64,000 bases of DNA from Paenibacillus lacisoli (lineage in GTDB: Bacteria > Bacillota > Bacilli > Paenibacillales > Paenibacillaceae). The stretch lies in the NCBI RefSeq assembly GCF_030580655.1, contig NZ_JAUQTB010000001.1:620001-684000 (forward strand). Direction: 5' to 3'. The position numbers and the translations under genes are program-made. The notes under the pieces were generated by a model. It saw only the letters and a list, made by a program, of their open reading frames with translations. It had not been told where the DNA came from and did no database searches. Below, one piece after another: positions 29,295-39,481 of the stretch (its first letter is position 1; each line of letters begins with the position of its first letter).

Positions 29295-29331
29295 TACATC
29301 ATAAGTAGGGGCTTATCCACCCCCCTACTTA
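29295..29331 (-). promoter_or_regulatory. Hairpin in the murD-ftsW gap
   Basis: On the minus strand AAGTAGGGG and CCCCTACTT (29303-29311 and 29322-29330) form nine perfect pairs with a ten-base loop, with no T-run after it. The CCCC arm could instead pair with AAGGGG at the ftsW ribosome site. A role in translation is inference. Confidence 0.45.
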
Positions 29332-30753
29332 CAGATTATGCACCGCCTGTTTAAAAATGCGTCCACGCTCTTCATAGGAGGAGAACATGTCCCAGCTAGC
29401 ACAAGCCGGAGACAAGAGCACAACATCGCCTTCTTCAGCAAGCGCAGCAGCTTTATGTACAGCCTCGGTCAACGCATCGGCGGCATCCTCACCATTATCG
29501 ACGAGCTCGATCGCCTTTAATCCAGCCTGCTGCGCCGCGGAAACCAGCTTGTTACGGGTTTGGCCCAGAAGCACGACAGCCTTTACCTGCGCCTGCAGCG
29601 CCGGAACTAATTCGAGATAATCAGTCCCCCGGTCCAGACCTCCCGCAATCAGCACAATCGGCTGCTTGAAGGATTCGAGAGCCATCCGTGTCGCTTTAGC
29701 ATTCGTAGCTTTGGAGTTATTGTAGTAAGCAATTCCATTCAGCGTATCGACAAATTCCAGACGGTGCTCTACACCATGGAATGCCGACAATGGAGCAGAC
29801 AACTGGTCAGGTCTTGCCCCTGCTGAAATGGCAATAGCACAGGAAGCAAGCGCGTTCTCGACATTAAAGCGGCCGGGAATACCGATGTCCTGAATAGAAA
29901 TGATCGGATACACAACTCCTGCCCCGTCGCGGTATACGATACTGCGTTCAATATCGTCCTCGACGTCCGGGACGTAAGGCGGATCCGCATATAACCCTTC
30001 CTGAAGACGTTCCGTCATGGAAAATGGCAGCAGCCTGGCTTTTAAGTACGGAACCAGCTGACGGCACACCGGATCATCCCAGTTGATCACGGCGATATCC
30101 TGGCTGTCCTGATTCGCAAACAGCTTGGCCTTGGAAGCAATGTAATCCTCCATGCCGCCATGGTAGTCCAGGTGAGTCTCAGCCAGGTTAAGGAGACATG
30201 CCACCTTGGGGTGGAACTCCTGGGTTCCCTTCAGCTGAAAGCTGCTTAATTCCACAACCATCCAGTTATTCTCTGATGCCGAAGCAGCCGCCTCTGACAG
30301 CGGAGTACCAATGTTGCCGGCCACAATCGGATTCAAACCAGCGGCTTCCAGCATTTTACCTACCCAAGTGGTCGTCGTTGTTTTTCCGTTGGAACCGGTA
30401 ATGCCGATGATCGGCGCTTCACACAGATGATAGGCTACTTCCACCTCTGTAATGACGTCAATTTCCAGTTCGAGTGCACGCTGTACTGGAGGTACGGAAT
30501 AGGGAATACCCGGATTTTTCACCAGCAGCTTCACGCCTGGATGAATAAGGTCGTCCGGATGACCCCCGCATATAACAGAAATTCCCAAAGCTTCTAATTC
30601 GGAAGCTTCGGGACACTGTTCTCTCTCCTTCTTATCATTAACGGTAACTACAGCACCAGCCTGGTGCAGCACTTTGGCAACCTGAACACCGCTTTTGGCC
30701 AGTCCAAGCACAACAACCTCTTGATTTCGGTAAGTGTCAAGATGTTTCATCAT
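29329..30753 (-). CDS. murD: UDP-N-acetylmuramoyl-L-alanine:D-glutamate ligase
   Basis: MurD adds D-glutamate to UDP-MurNAc-L-Ala. The 474-residue protein has the N-terminal Rossmann-like domain, the ATP loop [16 protein letters not shown] (about 115-130), the ELSSFQL block, and the C-terminal NNSKATNAKAT and AGGLDRG segments. Two adjacent ATG codons are available (30753 and 30750). The gene begins one base past the mraY stop, indicating coupling. Order murE-murF-mraY-murD-ftsW is the common bacterial order, unlike B. subtilis where murF is elsewhere. Confidence 0.96.
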   Translation of the reverse strand: MMKHLDTYRNQEVVVLGLAKSGVQVAKVLHQAGAVVTVNDKKEREQCPEASELEALGISVICGGHPDDLIHPGVKLLVKNPGIPYSVPPVQRALELEIDVITEVEVAYHLCEAPIIGITGSNGKTTTTTWVGKMLEAAGLNPIVAGNIGTPLSEAAASASENNWMVVELSSFQLKGTQEFHPKVACLLNLAETHLDYHGGMEDYIASKAKLFANQDSQDIAVINWDDPVCRQLVPYLKARLLPFSMTERLQEGLYADPPYVPDVEDDIERSIVYRDGAGVVYPIISIQDIGIPGRFNVENALASCAIAISAGARPDQLSAPLSAFHGVEHRLEFVDTLNGIAYYNNSKATNAKATRMALESFKQPIVLIAGGLDRGTDYLELVPALQAQVKAVVLLGQTRNKLVSAAQQAGLKAIELVDNGEDAADALTEAVHKAAALAEEGDVVLLSPACASWDMFSSYEERGRIFKQAVHNL

Positions 30754-31722
30754 TTACAACCCCTTGTTGAGATAGAGTCCAACTGCAGCAAGTATCAATC
30801 CTACAGCCCAGAATGTAATAACGACACGCCATTCGGACCAGCCGGATAATTCGAAGTGATGGTGGATCGGACTCATTTTGAAAACACGTTTGCCGCGCGT
30901 TTTGAAGGATGTCACCTGAATGACAACGGAGAGCATCTCAATAACAAATACGCCGCCGATGATTACGAAAAGCAGTTCACTCTTGGTCACAATGGCAATG
31001 GCGCCAATGGCACCGCCGATGCCAAGCGAACCGGTATCCCCCATGAACACCTTAGCCGGATGCGCGTTATACACCAGAAAGCCCAGCACGGCGCCGATCA
31101 TAGCAGCTGAACATACAGCCGCCGGCAGCGATGTCGCCTGAATAGCTACAACGGCATAGGCACCAAAGGCAATGGCACTTGTACCTGACAGCAGACCGTC
31201 AAGTCCGTCTGTAAAATTCACGGCATTACTAATCGCCAGCAGCATCAGCACGATGAACGGGTAATAGAACCAGCCGCCCCAGTCGAAGGACCAGGTAGTG
31301 CCTGGTACGCCAATTGCAGTGCTATGTCCGTTGTTGATCAGAAGCCAGCAGATGATTGCCGAGAACAGCAGCTGTCCAAACAGCTTTTGTCTTGGTGTCA
31401 GACCCAGAGAGCGTTTGAACACAATCTTAATGTAGTCGTCCAGGAAGCCGATCAGACCAAAACCTAATGTTGTAATCAGCAGGACGTAGAAATCCGTATT
31501 TTTAATTGCAGAAAATTTCAAAAAAGCCAGCGTAAAAGCGAGCAGGATGACGACCCCGCCCATTGTTGGTGTACCTGTCTTCTTTAAATGGCTTTGCGGA
31601 CCGTCATCCCGCACCTGCTGGCCGAATTTCATCCGGCGCAGCAGCGGGATTAAAAGGGGAGCAGCGATCACCGCAAGGATGAAAGAAACTCCGATCGTTA
31701 GCAGCAGTAATTGTATATCCAT
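30754..31722 (-). CDS. mraY: Phospho-N-acetylmuramoyl-pentapeptide transferase (lipid I synthase)
   Basis: A 322-residue protein with ten membrane segments that attaches the UDP-MurNAc-pentapeptide to undecaprenyl phosphate. Catalytic aspartate motifs are visible: DDYIKI (first DD) and NFTDGLDGL, and the HHHFE near the C-terminus is the family's histidine motif. The [14 protein letters not shown] segment is also conserved. GAGGGG precedes the ATG. It stands between murF and murD. Confidence 0.96.
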   Translation of the reverse strand: MDIQLLLLTIGVSFILAVIAAPLLIPLLRRMKFGQQVRDDGPQSHLKKTGTPTMGGVVILLAFTLAFLKFSAIKNTDFYVLLITTLGFGLIGFLDDYIKIVFKRSLGLTPRQKLFGQLLFSAIICWLLINNGHSTAIGVPGTTWSFDWGGWFYYPFIVLMLLAISNAVNFTDGLDGLLSGTSAIAFGAYAVVAIQATSLPAAVCSAAMIGAVLGFLVYNAHPAKVFMGDTGSLGIGGAIGAIAIVTKSELLFVIIGGVFVIEMLSVVIQVTSFKTRGKRVFKMSPIHHHFELSGWSEWRVVITFWAVGLILAAVGLYLNKGL

Positions 31723-31759
31723 GGGATAACCCCTCTCGTCAGCATCTAATCTGTATTCA

Positions 31760-33148
31760 TTATTGTTTCAGCGTTTCTACAACCTCTTCGAGCCTCATTC
31801 CGCGCGAAGCCTTCACAAGCACCACGTCACCTGCACGCAGATTGGACATCAGGCTTGCGGTAAGCTCCTCTTTGTCGCTGAAAACCATAATGTCCTTGTC
31901 CGGCATCACCTGCCGTGCCCCCTTGGCAATGCAGGCACCCAGTCTGCCGTACGTGAATAACAGATCGACCTTTCCGGAGGACAAATATCTGCCCATTTCT
32001 TCGTGGAAGCTCTCTTCATCACTGCCCAGCTCCAGCATGTCCCCGAGCACCGCTACTCTGCGTCCTTCCGGCGACAGGCCGTGCAGGGCATCAATTGCCG
32101 CTCTCATAGAGGTCGGGCTTGCATTATAAGCATCGTTCAACAAGGTCAGACCATGCTCCGTAACGGTTCGCTCAATCCGCATTCCGGTCAGCTTAAGACT
32201 CTCCAGTGCTCCTGCCAGCCGTTCTACCGGAACACCGCAGCAGCGGGCAGCTGCTATTGCCGCAAGAGCATTGATCACGTTGTGCTGTCCCAGCAGCGGG
32301 AGCCGGATTCGCAGACCTTCGGTGAGATTGGACACAAACTCGGTACTATCACTATGGTACTCAATCTCAGAAGGATAATAATTGTTGCTCTGCTCCAGTC
32401 CGAAAGTCTGGGGACGCAGATGCTCAGGTTTCACAGTTTCCACTTCTGCCAGCACTTGGTGTAAAAGCGGTTCGTCTCCGTTAAAGATCAGCAGACCGCC
32501 GTCCTTCAAGCCCGTTGTAATCTCGAGCTTGGCGCGCGCAATCTCAAGCCTGGATCCCAGCTGCAGCAGATGCGATTCTCCAATATTCGTAATGACGGCG
32601 ACGTCCGGCTTGGCAATCGCCGACAACACGGCGATTTCCTGACGGCCGCTCATCCCCATTTCAAGTATGATATGGTCGCAGTCTTCCTCCATAGCGAGAA
32701 CCGTCAAGGGAAGTCCAATATGATTATTAAAGTTGCCCTGTGTCTTATGCACCTTAAAAGTAGATGCCAATAAGGCATATACCATATCCTTGGTTGTTGT
32801 CTTGCCGTTGCTTCCTGTAATAGCTACCACTTTGGCCCGGCTCTCGCTGAGATAAGCGGAAGCCAGCTTCTGCAGAGCCACCAGGGTATCCTCGACGAGG
32901 ATCACACTGCCTTGAGGCGGCACACCATGATCTTCCTGCCAGAGGGCACAGGCTGCACCTGCTTCCAGACAGCTCTCTACAAAGGAGTGTCCGTCAAAAC
33001 GTTCGCCGACCAGCGGCACAAACAAACTTCCGGTTTGCGGCTGTCTGGAATCGGTAAACACACCCTGAACCATCTGTTCCGGGTTCTGTCCCTCCGCCAG
33101 CTTGCCTCCGCACATTCTGGCCACTTGGCCCAAATTTCTGTTAATCAC
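31760..33148 (-). CDS. murF: UDP-MurNAc-tripeptide:D-Ala-D-Ala ligase
   Basis: MurF adds the D-Ala-D-Ala dipeptide that is the target of transpeptidation. The 462-residue protein has [18 protein letters not shown] (ATP loop, about residues 112-130), the GMSGRQEI segment, NDAYNASP and a C-terminal [12 protein letters not shown]. It starts with GTG at 33148 overlapping the murE stop (GTGA), with AAGGAG nine bases upstream, so the two ligases are translationally coupled. Its location inside the cluster is a Paenibacillus-like trait. Confidence 0.95.
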   Translation of the reverse strand: MINRNLGQVARMCGGKLAEGQNPEQMVQGVFTDSRQPQTGSLFVPLVGERFDGHSFVESCLEAGAACALWQEDHGVPPQGSVILVEDTLVALQKLASAYLSESRAKVVAITGSNGKTTTKDMVYALLASTFKVHKTQGNFNNHIGLPLTVLAMEEDCDHIILEMGMSGRQEIAVLSAIAKPDVAVITNIGESHLLQLGSRLEIARAKLEITTGLKDGGLLIFNGDEPLLHQVLAEVETVKPEHLRPQTFGLEQSNNYYPSEIEYHSDSTEFVSNLTEGLRIRLPLLGQHNVINALAAIAAARCCGVPVERLAGALESLKLTGMRIERTVTEHGLTLLNDAYNASPTSMRAAIDALHGLSPEGRRVAVLGDMLELGSDEESFHEEMGRYLSSGKVDLLFTYGRLGACIAKGARQVMPDKDIMVFSDKEELTASLMSNLRAGDVVLVKASRGMRLEEVVETLKQ

Positions 33149-34632
33149 TTGGCTAGACTCCTTATCGCTTCTTTGGCGACCTCGCGGTCATCGAACGGAT
33201 GAACTTCTTTTCCGATCAGCTGATAGGTCTCATGACCTTTCCCCGCAATCAATACTACATCGTTGGGGCTTGCCATTTCAATAGCCTTTTGAATGGCTGT
33301 CCGCCGGTCTGCGATCAATTCATAACGATCCGAAGGCACCTTCTCCGATAACAGCCCCTGCTCGATATCGCTGAGAATGGCATCCGGATTCTCTGTACGC
33401 GGATTGTCCGAAGTTACCAGGACATGGTCGCTGTACCCGGCTGCAATCCGGCCCATAATCGGACGTTTCGTCTTGTCGCGGTCTCCGCCGCAGCCGAACA
33501 CAGTAATGACCCGTCCAGCAGCAAATTCCTTAACGGTACGCAGCACGTTCTCTAATCCGTCCGGGGTGTGTGCATAGTCTACGATAACGGCAAATTGCTG
33601 TCCGGCATCGACGGCTTCTACACGTCCATCCACTCCCGGCAGACGTTCCAGACTTTCCTTAATGCTCTCCAGCGGGACGTTTTCGATTAATGCAGCCGTG
33701 ATAGCAGCAAGTGCATTGTACACGTTGAATTTACCAACCATACGCAGCTGGATATCGGCACTTCCCCTGAAGGTATCAACATGGAAAAAGGTTCCCTTCG
33801 CGCTGATGGAAATGTTCAAGGCCTTAACATCACAATGATCCTGCAATCCGTATGTAATTACCTCGGCAGCCGTAATTTTACGGAAATAAGCTGAAGCCGG
33901 ATCGTCTGCATTCAGCACAGCGTATTTACGTTTGCCTGCTTCTCCGCTGAAGCTGTTGCCAAGCCGGGAGAAAAACAGCCCTTTAGCCGCCCGGTACTCT
34001 TCCATCGTCTCGTGGTAATCCAGATGATCCTGGCTGAGATTGGTGAAAATAGCGGTGCGGAAATCCGTCCCCTTGACTCTGCCCTGTTCAAGCGCGTGGG
34101 AGGAGACTTCCATGACACAGCATTTGGCCCCTTGGTCAGCCATGCTGCCGAATACCCGCTGCAGTTCTACCGCTTCCGGCGTTGTGCCCGAAGCCGCGAA
34201 GGTCTGGCCGTTATAACGCATCTGAATCGTACCTATTAATCCGGTGTTGATATCATAATCATTCATAATTTGTTCAATCAGATACGATGTAGTGGTTTTA
34301 CCATTGGTTCCCGTTATGCCAATCATATTCATACGGTGGCTGGGATAGTTGAAAAAGGCATCTGCCAGAATGGCCATAGCCAGTCTGGCATCCTTCACCA
34401 GCAGCTGCGGAACCGGTATGTCCAGCACCTTTTCAACAACAAGTGCCGCCGCTCCTTTTGCTGCAGCCTGTGCCGCGTAATCATGCCCATCGACCGTGAA
34501 ACCCGGCAAGCATAAAAAGAGATCACCGGGCTGTACTTTCCGGGAGTCTGCCTGTATTCCGGTACATTCCACTCCGCCGTCTCCAATTACTCTGGAGGCA
34601 AGCATTAATTCTGCCAGTTGTTGTAAAAGCAT
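33145..34632 (-). CDS. murE: UDP-MurNAc-L-Ala-D-Glu:meso-diaminopimelate ligase
   Basis: MurE adds the third residue of the stem peptide. The 495-residue protein carries GITGTNGKTTTSYLIEQI (about residues 107-125), the carbamylated-lysine region EVSSHAL, and the specificity motif DNPRTENP near residue 412, where DNPR indicates meso-diaminopimelate rather than lysine. Diaminopimelate cross-bridges are expected in Bacillales. The ATG follows GAGAGGG. It overlaps murF by four bases. Confidence 0.96.
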   Translation of the reverse strand: MLLQQLAELMLASRVIGDGGVECTGIQADSRKVQPGDLFLCLPGFTVDGHDYAAQAAAKGAAALVVEKVLDIPVPQLLVKDARLAMAILADAFFNYPSHRMNMIGITGTNGKTTTSYLIEQIMNDYDINTGLIGTIQMRYNGQTFAASGTTPEAVELQRVFGSMADQGAKCCVMEVSSHALEQGRVKGTDFRTAIFTNLSQDHLDYHETMEEYRAAKGLFFSRLGNSFSGEAGKRKYAVLNADDPASAYFRKITAAEVITYGLQDHCDVKALNISISAKGTFFHVDTFRGSADIQLRMVGKFNVYNALAAITAALIENVPLESIKESLERLPGVDGRVEAVDAGQQFAVIVDYAHTPDGLENVLRTVKEFAAGRVITVFGCGGDRDKTKRPIMGRIAAGYSDHVLVTSDNPRTENPDAILSDIEQGLLSEKVPSDRYELIADRRTAIQKAIEMASPNDVVLIAGKGHETYQLIGKEVHPFDDREVAKEAIRSLAK

Positions 34633-34651
34633 TCCAATCCCTCTCTATCTG

Positions 34652-36631
34652 TCATTCGGTATTTTTCTGGATTTCCTCTTGTTTCGCCGGATCGGCAGCC
34701 TTGTCTTCATCCCCGTCGCTTCCCATATAGATGCGAATCGTTGAACCGCGTTCCACACGGGATCCCGCTTTTGGGGCCTGGCTGATGACCGTATTGCCGG
34801 AGCCTGATTTAGCCAGCATGAAATTCATGTTGAGATCTTCATACAGGTCCTGGACCGTCGCGCCGGTCAAGTCAGGAACCGTTACGATTGGCGTCTCCCC
34901 ATATTTGTACTCCCTGGCAAGCTGATCCTTGCGCGGAGGCACCTGCATCACGTGCAGGGCGTCTTCCAGGATATTCTGCACAATCGGTGCTGCTACCACG
35001 CCTCCAAACTGAATTCCCTTTGGATTATCCACTGCCGTGTAAACGACAATCTGCGGATCATCGGCAGGAGCAAAGCCAATAAAAGAAACGATGTGTTCGG
35101 ATGTGGAATAGCGGCCGTTGATGACCTTCTGGGCGGTACCCGTTTTGCCACCGACCCGGTATCCATCGATAAAAGCCGGACGCCCCGTGCCCTTAGCTAC
35201 TACACTTTCCAGAGCCTCACGCACTTTCTTGGATGTTTCTTCAGATATAACCTGCCGGACCAGCTCAGGCTCCACGGTATTAACTACCTTGCCGGTATCC
35301 GGATTCACCCACGCCTTCGCAATATGCGGTTTATACAGCTTGCCGCCGTTAATAGCGGCCGAGACCGCTGTCACCTGCTGGATCGGGGTGACGGACACCC
35401 CCTGCCCGAAGGCAGTCGTTGCCAGCTCAACTGGGCCAACCTGAGAAGGCTTGAACAGAATTCCGCTTGCTTCTCCGCTCATATCGATGCCGGTTTTACG
35501 TCCAAAACCAAAATTTTTAATGTAACTGAACAGGCTGTCCTTCCCCAGACGCTGTCCTAATGTAACAAAGCCCGGGTTGCAGGAATTCTCCACCACCTGC
35601 AGGAACGTCTGGCTGCCGTGGCCGCCTTTCTTCCAGCAGCGCAGTCTGGCGCCCCCCACCTCAATATATCCCGGATCAAAGAAACGTTCATTCTGCAGGT
35701 CGACCTTCTTCTCTTCCAGCGCAGCAGCCAGCGTGATGATCTTGAAGGTGGAGCCTGGTTCATAGGTCATCCAGATCGGCAGGTTGCGGTTATACACTTC
35801 CGAGGCGTAGTTCTGATACTGCGCCGGCTCATAGGAAGGTCTGCTGGCCATGCCAAGTACTTCTCCTGTCTTCGGATTCATGGCTATGGATAGTGCCGAA
35901 TTGGCCTGGTACTTCACCATTGCCTGATCCAGCTCGCGCTCAATGATGGACTGGATGGATTTATCAATCGTCAGTTCCAGATTGAGCCCGTCTTTGGGTG
36001 CCACATATTTCTCGGAGGAACCGGGCATCAGCCGTCCTCCCGCATCTGACAGGTAAGCAATATTCCCATTAATGCCGGTCAGGTTATCGTTATAGGTCTT
36101 TTCCACACCCGCCAGCCCCTGATTGTCGATGCCTGTAAAACCCAGAATATGTGCGGCCAGATCGCCATAAGGATAATACCTTTTATTATCTTCCGCAACG
36201 ACGATACCCGGAAGCTTCAAATCACGAATTTGCTGCGCTTTCTCCATCGTAATTTTGCGGCCCCCGGGCTGAATGTTAACATTTGATTTCTTTTTGGTGA
36301 TCAATTGCAGCACTTTCTCCTCAGTCATCCCGAGAATGGGCGCCAGCTTCGCAGCGGTCTGCTGCGGTTCCTTGACCTGTACCGGTATGGCCATGATCGT
36401 CGGTGATGATACATTGTAGGTCAGCGCTGAGCCGTTACGGTCCAGGATCTCACCGCGTTTGGCAGCGAACGGAATATTTCGCCTCCAGGAATCCTCTGCT
36501 TTCGCTGACAGCTCAGCCCCTTGTCCCAGCTGAACATAAGCGAGCCGCACAACCAGCGCCCCGAACAATACCAACAGACCAACGAGGCAGATCAGGATCC
36601 GCCTCCGCTGCGTTATACTGGACATTTTCAT
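34652..36631 (-). CDS. spoVD: Class B penicillin-binding protein SpoVD (spore cortex type)
   Basis: A 659-residue transpeptidase: one N-terminal membrane helix (ILICLVGLLVLFGALVV), a PBP dimerisation domain beginning RGEILDRNGSALTYN, the transpeptidase domain with STFK (Ser294 and Lys297), ENSCN and KTGTAQK, and a single C-terminal PASTA domain from about residue 575. The last residues are acidic. The start ATG 36631 has GGGGAGG nine bases upstream. As in B. subtilis it lies between pbpB and murE, which together with the PASTA tail supports SpoVD rather than another division PBP. Confidence 0.93.
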   Translation of the reverse strand: MKMSSITQRRRILICLVGLLVLFGALVVRLAYVQLGQGAELSAKAEDSWRRNIPFAAKRGEILDRNGSALTYNVSSPTIMAIPVQVKEPQQTAAKLAPILGMTEEKVLQLITKKKSNVNIQPGGRKITMEKAQQIRDLKLPGIVVAEDNKRYYPYGDLAAHILGFTGIDNQGLAGVEKTYNDNLTGINGNIAYLSDAGGRLMPGSSEKYVAPKDGLNLELTIDKSIQSIIERELDQAMVKYQANSALSIAMNPKTGEVLGMASRPSYEPAQYQNYASEVYNRNLPIWMTYEPGSTFKIITLAAALEEKKVDLQNERFFDPGYIEVGGARLRCWKKGGHGSQTFLQVVENSCNPGFVTLGQRLGKDSLFSYIKNFGFGRKTGIDMSGEASGILFKPSQVGPVELATTAFGQGVSVTPIQQVTAVSAAINGGKLYKPHIAKAWVNPDTGKVVNTVEPELVRQVISEETSKKVREALESVVAKGTGRPAFIDGYRVGGKTGTAQKVINGRYSTSEHIVSFIGFAPADDPQIVVYTAVDNPKGIQFGGVVAAPIVQNILEDALHVMQVPPRKDQLAREYKYGETPIVTVPDLTGATVQDLYEDLNMNFMLAKSGSGNTVISQAPKAGSRVERGSTIRIYMGSDGDEDKAADPAKQEEIQKNTE

Positions 36632-36714
36632 TCCCATTATCCTCCCCACTTGTCCGCCATCATGACTTGTCTTTCTCATGATTATTCGGACAGGGGAGGA
36701 GTTAGAACAGGCTG

Positions 36715-39036
36715 TCAGTTATGATCTCCGGGTTCCCCGTTCGTCTGATCCTGTTTCCCGGTCTCTTCCTTAGCAGCTGCATCAGATTCAGACTTATTGT
36801 CGGCTGATGCTGAATCAGAATCTGAACCAACAGACGCTGCTCCGGATGAAGAGTCTTCCGTAGAGATACCTGTTACTGTCTCCTTGGCAGGCATCAGCGT
36901 AAGTGCTACTGTGCGCTGGCCGTCTGCAGCCTTCTGTTCGGTCTGGCTGGCGACATAACCCTCGCCTTTGACTTGAACGCCAATCTTCATTAGAGTCAGA
37001 ATCTCCAGCGCATCCCGCAGGGAGACTCCCTTAAGATCCGGCACAGCCATGGTCTTGCTGTTCTCCGTAATCAGATATACCCGCTGGCCTGGAAGCATGG
37101 CTGTGTCTTTCGGCGGGTATTGGGATAACACTTTTGTACCTTTGCCGACAACTTCATAGGCCAGACCCTGATTAAGCAGCAGATTTTGAGCATCCTTGCT
37201 GTTTTGTCCCTTGAGATCCGGAGCTTTGGCAGCTTTAATGCTCTTGGTTGAGCTGGTGTCTGTTCCGGATGTACGCTTAGGTACTCCCATATACTGAAGG
37301 GACTGCGAGACGATTTTCTTAAATACTGGAGCTGCAGCCTGTCCGCCGTATACATCATCCTTCGGTTCATCCATTACGACAAGAACGGCAATTTTCGGAT
37401 TCTCAACCGGAGCAAAACCGATAAAGGAAATCACATATTTTTTACCGTAACCTTCAGCGGTTTGTTTATAAGCGGTTCCTGTTTTACCGGCTACACGGTA
37501 TCCGTCAATGTAGGCCAGCTTGCCTGTGCCGATGTCCTGGTCGGCGACAACCTGCTCCAGATAAAGTCCTGTCTGCTTGGCTGTTTCCGGGGAGACCACC
37601 TGACGGACAAGCTTCGGCTTGATCTCCTCAATCACTTTGCCGGATTCCGGATCTGTAATCTGCTTGACGAGGTGCGGCTGCAGCAGCTTTCCGCCGTTCG
37701 CAATGGCTGATATAGCAGCCATCTGCTGGATTGGCGTTACTTGTACCTTACCCTGGCCGTAAGACGCAGCTGCGATATCCGCACTGTACTGGAACGGCTG
37801 AATCGGAGCCGCTGTCTCGTTGGGCAGATCAATACCTGTCTTCACACCGAATCCGAAGTTGTCAATATATTTGCGGAGACGGTCTCCGCCCAGCATTTCG
37901 TAGCCAAGTTTAACAAAGGCCACGTTACTGGAATGCTTGACGCCATCCAGGAAGCTGATCGTTCCCCATCCGTCCCGCCTCGAATCATGAATTGTCCGGC
38001 CCGGAACGCGGATGGAACCTGATTTATAGGTCGCATTCGCATTAAACAGCTTTTCCTGCACGGCCGCCGCCAGTGTCACAATTTTGAATGTGGAGCCTGG
38101 CTCATACATCGATTGTGTCGCATGATTGTAGAAGTTGCCAATATCGTTACCATAATCCCAATAGTTGTTCGGATTAAAGGTCGGATAGTTGGCCATGCCC
38201 AGAATTTCCATCGTCTGAGGATCTGCTGCAATCACGGACATACTCAGCGGGTGATATTCATTGACCGCCTCTTTAATTGCATCCTCGATATAATACTGAA
38301 TCGTATCATCGGTTGTCAGCTTGAAATTTTTACCGTTTTGCACCGGTTTATAGTTATCGGTCTGGTTGGGAAGCCTGACACCGGTACGGTCACTCTGATA
38401 CGTCAGAGAGCCTGGTGTACCTTTTAACTGCTTATCATAGAACTTCTCCAGACCCGAAACGGCATTACCCTGACGGTCCAGATAACCAATGACATGGGCT
38501 GCTAGAGTATTTTCAGGATAGTAGCGCTTGCTCTCGTTCTTAAGAACCACAGCGCCGGTTACCTTGTATTTGTCCTGCAGCTCCTGCTGAAATTGTTCAA
38601 CCTGGTCAGCGATACTCTTATCTACTTTATATCCTTCTGTGCGAACCTCCCGGTAAGGATACAGCTCACCTTCAGGATGTTCTTTCGTCGGTCTTTGGGC
38701 AGTGACATCCTTCATCAGCTCGTCCTCGCTCTTACCCAGAATCTGGTTCAGCCGGTCAACCACCACATTTTCAAGTTTCTTTTCGTTGATGACTGCGGGG
38801 TTGACTACTACCGTGTAGGCTGGAGCATCTGTTGCCAGCACATTCCCGTTCCGGTCGGTAATTGTGCCGCGTACGGGTTCAATAACCTGACTGCGGCTGA
38901 CCTGAACCGCCAGCTCTTTGCGCCACTCTGCTCCTTCCACCACCTGAATCCAAAATACCCGCACCAGCAGAACAAGAAAAAAGAGGGAGATGCATCCCCC
39001 CAGAAATAGTGCGCGAAGTTTGATTCGTTTAATCAT
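36715..39036 (-). CDS. pbpB: Class B penicillin-binding protein 2B (septal transpeptidase)
   Basis: The 773-residue septal transpeptidase has a membrane helix near residues 9-30, a dimerisation domain (RGTITDRNGNVLATD), and the transpeptidase domain with STFK at 315-318, SSN in VKHSSNVAF, and KTGTAYK. Two PASTA domains follow, and then a low-complexity tail of about 55 residues rich in S, D, E and A that ends the protein. The tail is unusual for PBP2B and may be disordered outside the membrane. AGAGGG lies before the ATG. It is downstream of ftsL in the cluster. Confidence 0.95.
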   Translation of the reverse strand: MIKRIKLRALFLGGCISLFFLVLLVRVFWIQVVEGAEWRKELAVQVSRSQVIEPVRGTITDRNGNVLATDAPAYTVVVNPAVINEKKLENVVVDRLNQILGKSEDELMKDVTAQRPTKEHPEGELYPYREVRTEGYKVDKSIADQVEQFQQELQDKYKVTGAVVLKNESKRYYPENTLAAHVIGYLDRQGNAVSGLEKFYDKQLKGTPGSLTYQSDRTGVRLPNQTDNYKPVQNGKNFKLTTDDTIQYYIEDAIKEAVNEYHPLSMSVIAADPQTMEILGMANYPTFNPNNYWDYGNDIGNFYNHATQSMYEPGSTFKIVTLAAAVQEKLFNANATYKSGSIRVPGRTIHDSRRDGWGTISFLDGVKHSSNVAFVKLGYEMLGGDRLRKYIDNFGFGVKTGIDLPNETAAPIQPFQYSADIAAASYGQGKVQVTPIQQMAAISAIANGGKLLQPHLVKQITDPESGKVIEEIKPKLVRQVVSPETAKQTGLYLEQVVADQDIGTGKLAYIDGYRVAGKTGTAYKQTAEGYGKKYVISFIGFAPVENPKIAVLVVMDEPKDDVYGGQAAAPVFKKIVSQSLQYMGVPKRTSGTDTSSTKSIKAAKAPDLKGQNSKDAQNLLLNQGLAYEVVGKGTKVLSQYPPKDTAMLPGQRVYLITENSKTMAVPDLKGVSLRDALEILTLMKIGVQVKGEGYVASQTEQKAADGQRTVALTLMPAKETVTGISTEDSSSGAASVGSDSDSASADNKSESDAAAKEETGKQDQTNGEPGDHN

Positions 39037-39070
39037 TCGTCAAACCCTCTTTGTATTCGTATTCGTTATG

Positions 39071-39457
39071 TTACTGGCCGTCCCCATTGCGGCTGACACG
39101 GATTGGATCGGTAGTTGGCATCACATACCCCTCCGTCTTGGCGCGCTCTACGACACTCTCGCTCAGCTTTTCCTTCTTCAGCTTCAGCTCCGTTACACTA
39201 AGCTTGTAGTCACTAAGCTGCGAGTTGTTTGAACTGATATTACGGTTAACCTGATATATGTCCGCATATCGACTGATCAACAGCCCTGCAATAACGACAC
39301 ATACGATGACTGACATCAAATAGAGAAGCTTCTCCCGTGTGGGCAGCTCCTTCCGCCGCGTGACAACCGTAGTGGTCTCTTTGACTTGCTGGGGAGCTGA
39401 CTTTCTCTGCTGCTGCGTATTTTGTTTGACTGCCAAATTACCGCGTGTATAAGCCAT
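39071..39457 (-). CDS. ftsL: Cell-division protein FtsL
   Basis: A small bitopic protein (128 residues) with a basic glutamine-rich cytoplasmic tail, one membrane helix at about 43-62 (KLLYLMSVIVCVVIAGLLIS) and a short extracellular coiled coil (NNSQLSDYKLSVTELKLKKEKLSESV). FtsL pairs with DivIC and DivIB at the septum. Sequence conservation in this family is poor, so the call rests on position between rsmH and pbpB and on topology. AAGGAG is seven bases before the ATG. Confidence 0.9.
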   Translation of the reverse strand: MAYTRGNLAVKQNTQQQRKSAPQQVKETTTVVTRRKELPTREKLLYLMSVIVCVVIAGLLISRYADIYQVNRNISSNNSQLSDYKLSVTELKLKKEKLSESVVERAKTEGYVMPTTDPIRVSRNGDGQ

Positions 39458-39481
39458 GTCTTCTCTCCTTCGCTCAACGGT

